DNA of 10,578 bases from Treponema sp. (lineage in GTDB: Bacteria > Spirochaetota > Spirochaetia > Treponematales > Breznakiellaceae): contig JAITHQ010000060.1 of assembly GCA_031279925.1 (NCBI GenBank), forward strand, positions 1 to 10,578, written 5' to 3'. The translations under genes were made by a program, and so were the position numbers. The stretch's first letter is position 1. Each line of letters starts with the position of its first letter. Below the pieces are notes generated by a model that saw only the letters and a program-made list of their open reading frames with translations, did no database searches and had not been told where the DNA came from. Positions 6,745 to 10,578 of this stretch are shown one piece after another.

Positions 6745-6746
6745 TT

Positions 6747-8396
6747 ATGACCAGAAAACAGGCGGCCACGTTAAGCGTATTAACAATAATTGCCCTTGCG
6801 TTGGGGGTGCTGGTAAGCCGGAAGCTGTGGTTCCGCTTTGATCTTACCAAGAACAGGCTCTACGCCATATCGGCGGTTTCCCGCAGCCTTTACAATGAAA
6901 TACCCGATCAAATCAGGATCACCTACTACCTTTCCGATAAGCTGCGGGCCATTCATCCCCTGCCCGGCGAGATTGAGGACCTGCTTAGGGAATACACGGC
7001 TTTTTCCCGCGGGAAAATCCGGCTCTCGGTTCGAGACCCGTCAAAGGCCCGGCTTGTGGAGCAGGTTGAATCCCTTGGCATACAGCCCCAGCAGATAAAT
7101 ACCGTTGAACAGGATCAGGCCAGTGTTATAACCGTCTACACGGGGATTGTTATTGAATATCTCGATTCAATTGAAGTGCTTCCGGTGGTGTTTTCCCTTG
7201 AGACCCTTGAATACGATCTTACTTCCAGAATAAGGGCGCTGGTACGGGGCAGCGAGCGTCAGTTAGGTGTAATTGTCGGGGATAACCCAAGACGCTGGAA
7301 CGAAGATTACGGGTATTTGCAGACGGCCCTTGCCCAGGCCGGTTACAAGCTGCGCTTGATTCCCCCTGGTCAGGATATTCCCGGCGACCTGCCGGCCCTG
7401 GCCGTACTGGGCGGGGTTGAAACTTTTAACGAGGCTGACCTGTATCAGTTGGACCGGTACATTCAATTGGGCGGAAAGGTGTTATTCACCCTAAAAGGGA
7501 TTTCTGTGGATACCCAGGGCAGCCTGGAAGCCAGACTGCTGGAGGATAAGGGGCTGCTTGCAATGCTTGCATCCTATGGGGTAACGGTGCGCCCGGAAAT
7601 AGCTATGGATCGTTCCGCCCTAACCATGCAGTACCAGACCAGATCGCCTAACGGCGCTCTGCAGCTGCGGATAGTCCGCAACCCCCAGTGGATTAGGGTA
7701 CTGGGGGAAAACGGCAACGGCGAACATCCGGTAAGCGCCCGCTTTAGCGGGCTTGATATGTACTGGCCAAGCCCGCTTGAATTGAATCCCCCGCAGCAGG
7801 TGGAAGCCGTTCCTCTTTTTACCAGCACCGGCGACGCGTGGTCAATGCGGGAAGACTTTTATACAAACCCGGATATTCCCTATCTTTTTGAAAGGGATGC
7901 GGCGGAAACCAAAGGAGTCAAAATACTTGGCGCAAGCCTAACCGGAATATTTCCATCTTGGTTCAGGGACAAACCCAGGCCGCAGGCGAATAGCGGGCCC
8001 GATCTTCCCGGCATGCCGTCCGAGGCAAAACCGGCGCGCCTTATTGTTATTGGCGACACGGATTTTGCCACTTCGTTTATCAATGTTACCGGGGGGCAGC
8101 GGAATCTCGATTTTATTCTACAGGCCGCCGATTGGCTGGGTAACGACGATGACATTATCGGCATCCGAAGCCGGGATTCCCGGTCGGGGCGCCTTGACCG
8201 GATAATCGAACCTGAAAAAAGAATTCCCGTTATGCGTTTTTCCCAGTTTATCAATATCATCCTGGTACCGCTGTTGGTTATTGTTGCCGGCATATTTTTT
8301 GCCCTTAGACGCAGGGCCAATGCCCAGACCCGTTTCGGGGCGGGCGTCGAAGAGGCTGTTGAAACAACCGTAAAGGAGCATTCCGATGGTGTATAA
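6747..8396 (+). CDS. GldG-like ABC transporter auxiliary protein
   Basis: 549 residues from ATG 6747, chosen because GGAG ends six bases before it; the in-frame ATG at 6735 has AGGA almost touching it and would overlap the permease gene. One N-terminal helix (about 8-28) is followed by RFDLTKNRLYAIS (30-42), the conserved opening of GldG proteins and of the ABC_transp_aux domain. A large soluble domain fills the middle, with GVIVGDNPRRWNEDYGYLQ (about 170-190), LPALAVLGG and a late RLIVIGDTDFATS segment. A second helix (about 501-520) is followed by a short basic then acidic tail. This two-anchor layout with a big, presumably periplasmic, domain is standard for GldG. It probably works with the ATPase and permease upstream and the DUF4340 protein downstream. 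Its biochemical role is unknown. Confidence 0.88.
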   Translation: MTRKQAATLSVLTIIALALGVLVSRKLWFRFDLTKNRLYAISAVSRSLYNEIPDQIRITYYLSDKLRAIHPLPGEIEDLLREYTAFSRGKIRLSVRDPSKARLVEQVESLGIQPQQINTVEQDQASVITVYTGIVIEYLDSIEVLPVVFSLETLEYDLTSRIRALVRGSERQLGVIVGDNPRRWNEDYGYLQTALAQAGYKLRLIPPGQDIPGDLPALAVLGGVETFNEADLYQLDRYIQLGGKVLFTLKGISVDTQGSLEARLLEDKGLLAMLASYGVTVRPEIAMDRSALTMQYQTRSPNGALQLRIVRNPQWIRVLGENGNGEHPVSARFSGLDMYWPSPLELNPPQQVEAVPLFTSTGDAWSMREDFYTNPDIPYLFERDAAETKGVKILGASLTGIFPSWFRDKPRPQANSGPDLPGMPSEAKPARLIVIGDTDFATSFINVTGGQRNLDFILQAADWLGNDDDIIGIRSRDSRSGRLDRIIEPEKRIPVMRFSQFINIILVPLLVIVAGIFFALRRRANAQTRFGAGVEEAVETTVKEHSDGV

Positions 8397-9354
8397 AAAG
8401 AAACTGACTGTTCTTTCGTCTATTGTTGCTGCCCTGGCCCTGGTGTATGTACTCTGCATTATTTTTGAACCTGAACGCACCAATTCCAGATCGGCTGGTT
8501 ATACCTGGCTGGATCCAAAAATGACCGGCCAGATCGATAAAATCGTTATTAACAATTCAGGCGCACGGACTGAACTGGTCAGGAAAAACAACGAATGGTT
8601 TGTGTCGCATAACGGAAAGGAATATCCAGCGCGGCAGTTTAGGGTAGAAGATTTTATCGGCGCTTTTACCAGGCGGGCATCCTATCCGGTACGATCCTCA
8701 AGCCCTGCCTCCCACGAGCGCCTGGGGCTTACGGAAACCTCCGCCTCCCGTGTGACCATAACGGACGGCGCCGGCCTTCCCCTGCTGGACCTTTTGGCAG
8801 GGCAGACGGACGTAACCGGCCAGGATGTTTTTTTGCGCAAGCAGGGGCAGAACGAGGTTCGTTCCGGCGAGAACAAGTTTTCCGCGTATATCACGTCTCC
8901 CCGCAGTTCCTGGTATAATCTGAGGCTGTTCCCCGAAAGTGAAAACGGAAAACTCGATGTGGACGGAATCCAGCGCCTTACGGTGTACCGTTCCGCCGAA
9001 AGCGGAGCCGCGCCTGAGGTATATACCCGCAGCAACAGGGAATGGACTATCAGCGGCCTTTCCCTTACGGCCCCCGATCCAGGCAAAGTTGATGCGTACA
9101 TTCGGGGAATCCTTAATACCGAGGGGGATGATTTTGACGAAACGATTAATGCCGCGGATCCGGTATTTGGCGACAGCCGTCTGGTGCTGGAATTGGGGAA
9201 CGGGGAAATAAAAACGGTCCGCCTGGGGCCGCCGGATGAAACCAACCGGCGTTTTGCGCTGGTTTCCGGTTCCAGTTTTGTGTATTCCATTCCAGGCTGG
9301 ACTGCCCAGCGGCTTTTTGGCAATGCCGCCGATTTTGAAAAGCAGGATTCTTAG
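8386..9354 (+). CDS. DUF4340 domain protein, membrane anchored, fourth gene of the gld-like operon
   Basis: 322 residues. The ATG at 8386 has AAAGGAG seven bases upstream and overlaps the end of the GldG-like gene by 11 bases. A single N-terminal helix (about 7-27) follows MVYKKK. Cys24 lies near the end of the helix, but the residues before it (YVL) do not make a good lipobox, so a membrane anchor is more likely than a lipoprotein. The rest is a soluble domain of the DUF4340 kind, with W71 in the KNNEWFVS strand, SSWYNLRLFP about residue 170-180, and a repeat of the fold (REWTISGLSL) later. DUF4340 proteins often sit beside GldG-like genes, so it is probably a partner of this transporter; no molecular role is known. 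The stop TAG overlaps the first bases of a palindromic element. Confidence 0.85.
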   Translation: MVYKKKLTVLSSIVAALALVYVLCIIFEPERTNSRSAGYTWLDPKMTGQIDKIVINNSGARTELVRKNNEWFVSHNGKEYPARQFRVEDFIGAFTRRASYPVRSSSPASHERLGLTETSASRVTITDGAGLPLLDLLAGQTDVTGQDVFLRKQGQNEVRSGENKFSAYITSPRSSWYNLRLFPESENGKLDVDGIQRLTVYRSAESGAAPEVYTRSNREWTISGLSLTAPDPGKVDAYIRGILNTEGDDFDETINAADPVFGDSRLVLELGNGEIKTVRLGPPDETNRRFALVSGSSFVYSIPGWTAQRLFGNAADFEKQDS

Positions 9355-9497
9355 CGTCTGTTCAAAATCTGGAGTTTTGGCGTTGCAAACGCCAAAACTT
9401 TACCTTGCAGGCTCCATCGAACCGAAGGTTCGCAGAGCCCAAAAATCGGGATTTTGTGGTCTATTGACCGCAAAAATCCACGATTTGAACAGGCTCT
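9353..9497. repeat. Inverted pair of the 63-bp palindromic unit (BIME-like composite)
   Basis: Unit A (9353-9415) matches the unit at 4473-4535 nearly throughout; its inner stem is 9372-9384 with 9388-9400, loop GCA. Unit B (9434-9497) is the same kind of element in the opposite orientation: its reverse complement starts AGAGCCTGTTCAAATC, and its inner stem is 9449-9461 with 9466-9479, with one wobble and one bulge. A small perfect hairpin, CGAACC-GAA-GGTTCG (9418-9432), lies between them. The composite begins inside the TAG of the DUF4340 gene and lies between convergent genes, so it may form the 3' end of the operon mRNA. No T run marks it as a classic terminator. Confidence 0.75.
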
Positions 9498-9509
9498 TAG
9501 CAAAGCACT

Positions 9510-9532
9510 GATTGGAAAGCCGCTTTCCAATC
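9510..9532. repeat. Perfect 11-bp hairpin in convergent intergenic region
   Basis: GATTGGAAAGC (9510-9520) is exactly complementary to 9522-9532 around a single central base. No T run follows on either strand. It lies between the end of the gld-like operon and the end of the LacI-type gene. Confidence 0.5.
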
Positions 9533-9668
9533 CACTGTTTACGTTAAACTTGTTGCACAGAATTTTTTGCCGCTGCTAAAGCGAAAAAAGTGAATGCGGT
9601 TGGCTTGGGCTTGCCTTGGCCTGTTCTGCCACGCCCTCTTGTTGTCTAGGGCAACGTTTTGTTCAGGT

Positions 9669-9700
9669 CGGCAATTTCGAATTCAAAAGGAATTCTGCCG
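9669..9700. repeat. Bulged hairpin before the end of the LacI-type gene
   Basis: CGGCA (9669-9673) and GAATTC (9679-9684) pair with GAATTC (9690-9695) and TGCCG (9696-9700), leaving a five-base bulge ATTTC and loop AAAAG. It lies 36 bases past the stop of the minus-strand LacI-type gene and could affect its transcript end. The rest of 9533-9735 shows no convincing gene; the + strand reading frame at 9594-9776 has no ribosome binding site or recognisable domain. Confidence 0.4.
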
Positions 9701-9735
9701 TTCAACTGGAGTATTTTGCACCGGAATTGCCCTGT

Positions 9736-10578
9736 TCAGGCTGTTACGGGAACGGCATTTATCGTTGTTTCCGTAATTGTCTCCCGGATACGGATTTCGG
9801 AAACGCTGTAGTTGATGGTTTGTTCCGGCATCCGGCGGTGTAACAGATAATTCCAGAGCATTTCAAATGCGCGATAGCCCTGCCAAAATGGGTTTTGAAA
9901 CACGATGGCACAGACATGGCCTTCTATCATCAGAATCCGTATAAGGGGCATATCGTCAAAGCAGATCACCTTAACCTTTTTATCCAGCCCCAAATCCATC
10001 AAGGCGCGGCATACCCCGTATACGGCAACGGTTTCGGCAAAAATCGCTCCAATACCCTGATGTTGTTCCATCATTGCTTTGGTTTCATTGTAGATTTTAA
10101 TTATATCCTCATCGGTTTCGACAGTGGCGACAATCCGTATATTGGGATGGTTCCTTTTTATCGCATCGGAAAAACCCCTAACCCTGTCAACCAGGTTGCC
10201 CGAGCTTACTATCCCTACATCGGCGCAGCCTCCTGTTATGATGCTGATTAAACCGCCGGCTATATAGCCGCTTTTGTACAGGTTACAGCCGGCAAAGGCA
10301 ATCCGTTTTGAATCGGGCATATCGACATTGCAGGTAAATACCGGAAAACCCAAGCCGGTAATGGCGTCTATTTTTTCCCGTATTTCTGGCCGTTGAATGG
10401 CTGTAACGACAAATCCGTCAACTTTGTTTGCAAGCATTTCATCCAGCGCCGCAAGAAAACCAGCGGTATCTTCCAGATTTACCTGTTTTACCAGTAGTTG
10501 TATGCGGTATTCGCTTTGTTCGGCTATTTTAGTCTGCATTCCGTTCAAAACATCATCAAAAAATTCGTTAATTTCATT
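9736..10578 (-). CDS. LacI-family transcriptional regulator, C-terminal ligand-binding part (N-terminus outside window)
   Basis: 280 residues are visible and the frame stays open to the window edge (NEINEFFDDVLNGMQTK), so the TTG at 10548 is internal. The sequence is a two-lobed periplasmic-binding-protein fold: FFDDVLNGMQ as in the first helix of LacI sensor domains, LDEMLANKVDGFVVTA, FPVFTCNVDMPDSKRIAFAG, then YKSGYIAGGLI, VRGFSDAIKRNHPN, VKVICFDDMPL and a C-terminal SEIRIRETI that matches the usual LacI ending (ELVIRES). The DNA-binding helix-turn-helix would be the first 60 or so residues, beyond the window. The ligand is probably a sugar, but this cannot be confirmed. A sugar-binding transport protein is the alternative; the LacI-type C-terminus argues against it. 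It converges with the gld-like operon and has no evident link to it. Confidence 0.78.
   Translation of the reverse strand, partial: NEINEFFDDVLNGMQTKIAEQSEYRIQLLVKQVNLEDTAGFLAALDEMLANKVDGFVVTAIQRPEIREKIDAITGLGFPVFTCNVDMPDSKRIAFAGCNLYKSGYIAGGLISIITGGCADVGIVSSGNLVDRVRGFSDAIKRNHPNIRIVATVETDEDIIKIYNETKAMMEQHQGIGAIFAETVAVYGVCRALMDLGLDKKVKVICFDDMPLIRILMIEGHVCAIVFQNPFWQGYRAFEMLWNYLLHRRMPEQTINYSVSEIRIRETITETTINAVPVTA

Noticed and set aside
9544..9595. Bidirectional terminator from the T6 and A6 runs around 9555-9589
   Set aside because: The T and A runs lie outside a weak four-pair stem in the wrong order for either strand: on each strand the T run precedes the hairpin.
9594..9776. Possible 60-residue + strand protein between the convergent genes
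   Set aside because: It has no ribosome binding site, overlaps the end of the LacI-type gene, crosses a hairpin, and has an odd Cys/Leu/Arg-rich composition.

Overview
The window is about half G+C and codes densely on both strands. Its gene content and style suggest a spirochaete close to the termite-gut Treponema species (T. primitia / T. azotonutricium type). The support is a GldA-GldF-GldG-DUF4340 ABC operon, a fused B12-binding-like/radical SAM/DUF2344 protein, and many small palindromic repeats between genes. The taxonomic guess is inference; there is no rRNA or other marker here.

Layout. 1-1254 (+): 3' part of proA (gamma-glutamyl phosphate reductase, proline synthesis), interrupted in frame by about 285 bases of palindrome-rich sequence. 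1255-1997: a gene-poor stretch with a truncated, frameshifted IS5-family transposase (-), an imperfect inverted repeat, and a repeat that shares a 17-mer with the proA insertion and ends in an 18-bp perfect hairpin. 1998-4415 (-): an 805-residue radical SAM fusion protein. 4416-5029: the divergent intergenic region, holding two abutting palindromic elements, a 60-base pure pyrimidine tract, an intrinsic-terminator-like hairpin on +, a candidate promoter and a strong Shine-Dalgarno. 5030-9354 (+): a tight four-gene operon (ATPase, permease, GldG-like auxiliary protein, DUF4340 protein) whose genes overlap or nearly abut. 9353-9735: an inverted pair of the palindromic element seen at 4473, starting inside the stop codon of the last operon gene, then smaller hairpins. 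9736-10578 (-): C-terminal ligand-binding part of a LacI-family regulator that runs off the window.

How the genes work together. The four-gene operon should form one membrane machine: a cytoplasmic ATPase, a six-helix permease, and two membrane-anchored proteins with large, probably extracytoplasmic, domains. In Bacteroidetes the GldA/F/G part is linked to gliding motility; its substrate in a non-gliding bacterium is not known from sequence. proA, the radical SAM gene and the LacI-type gene look functionally unrelated to it.

The most notable content is the repeats. Three copies of a 63-64-base palindromic unit occur (4473-4535, 9353-9415, and inverted at 9434-9497), with base changes that keep the stem paired. 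A second palindrome-rich family appears both inside the proA reading frame and in an intergenic region.
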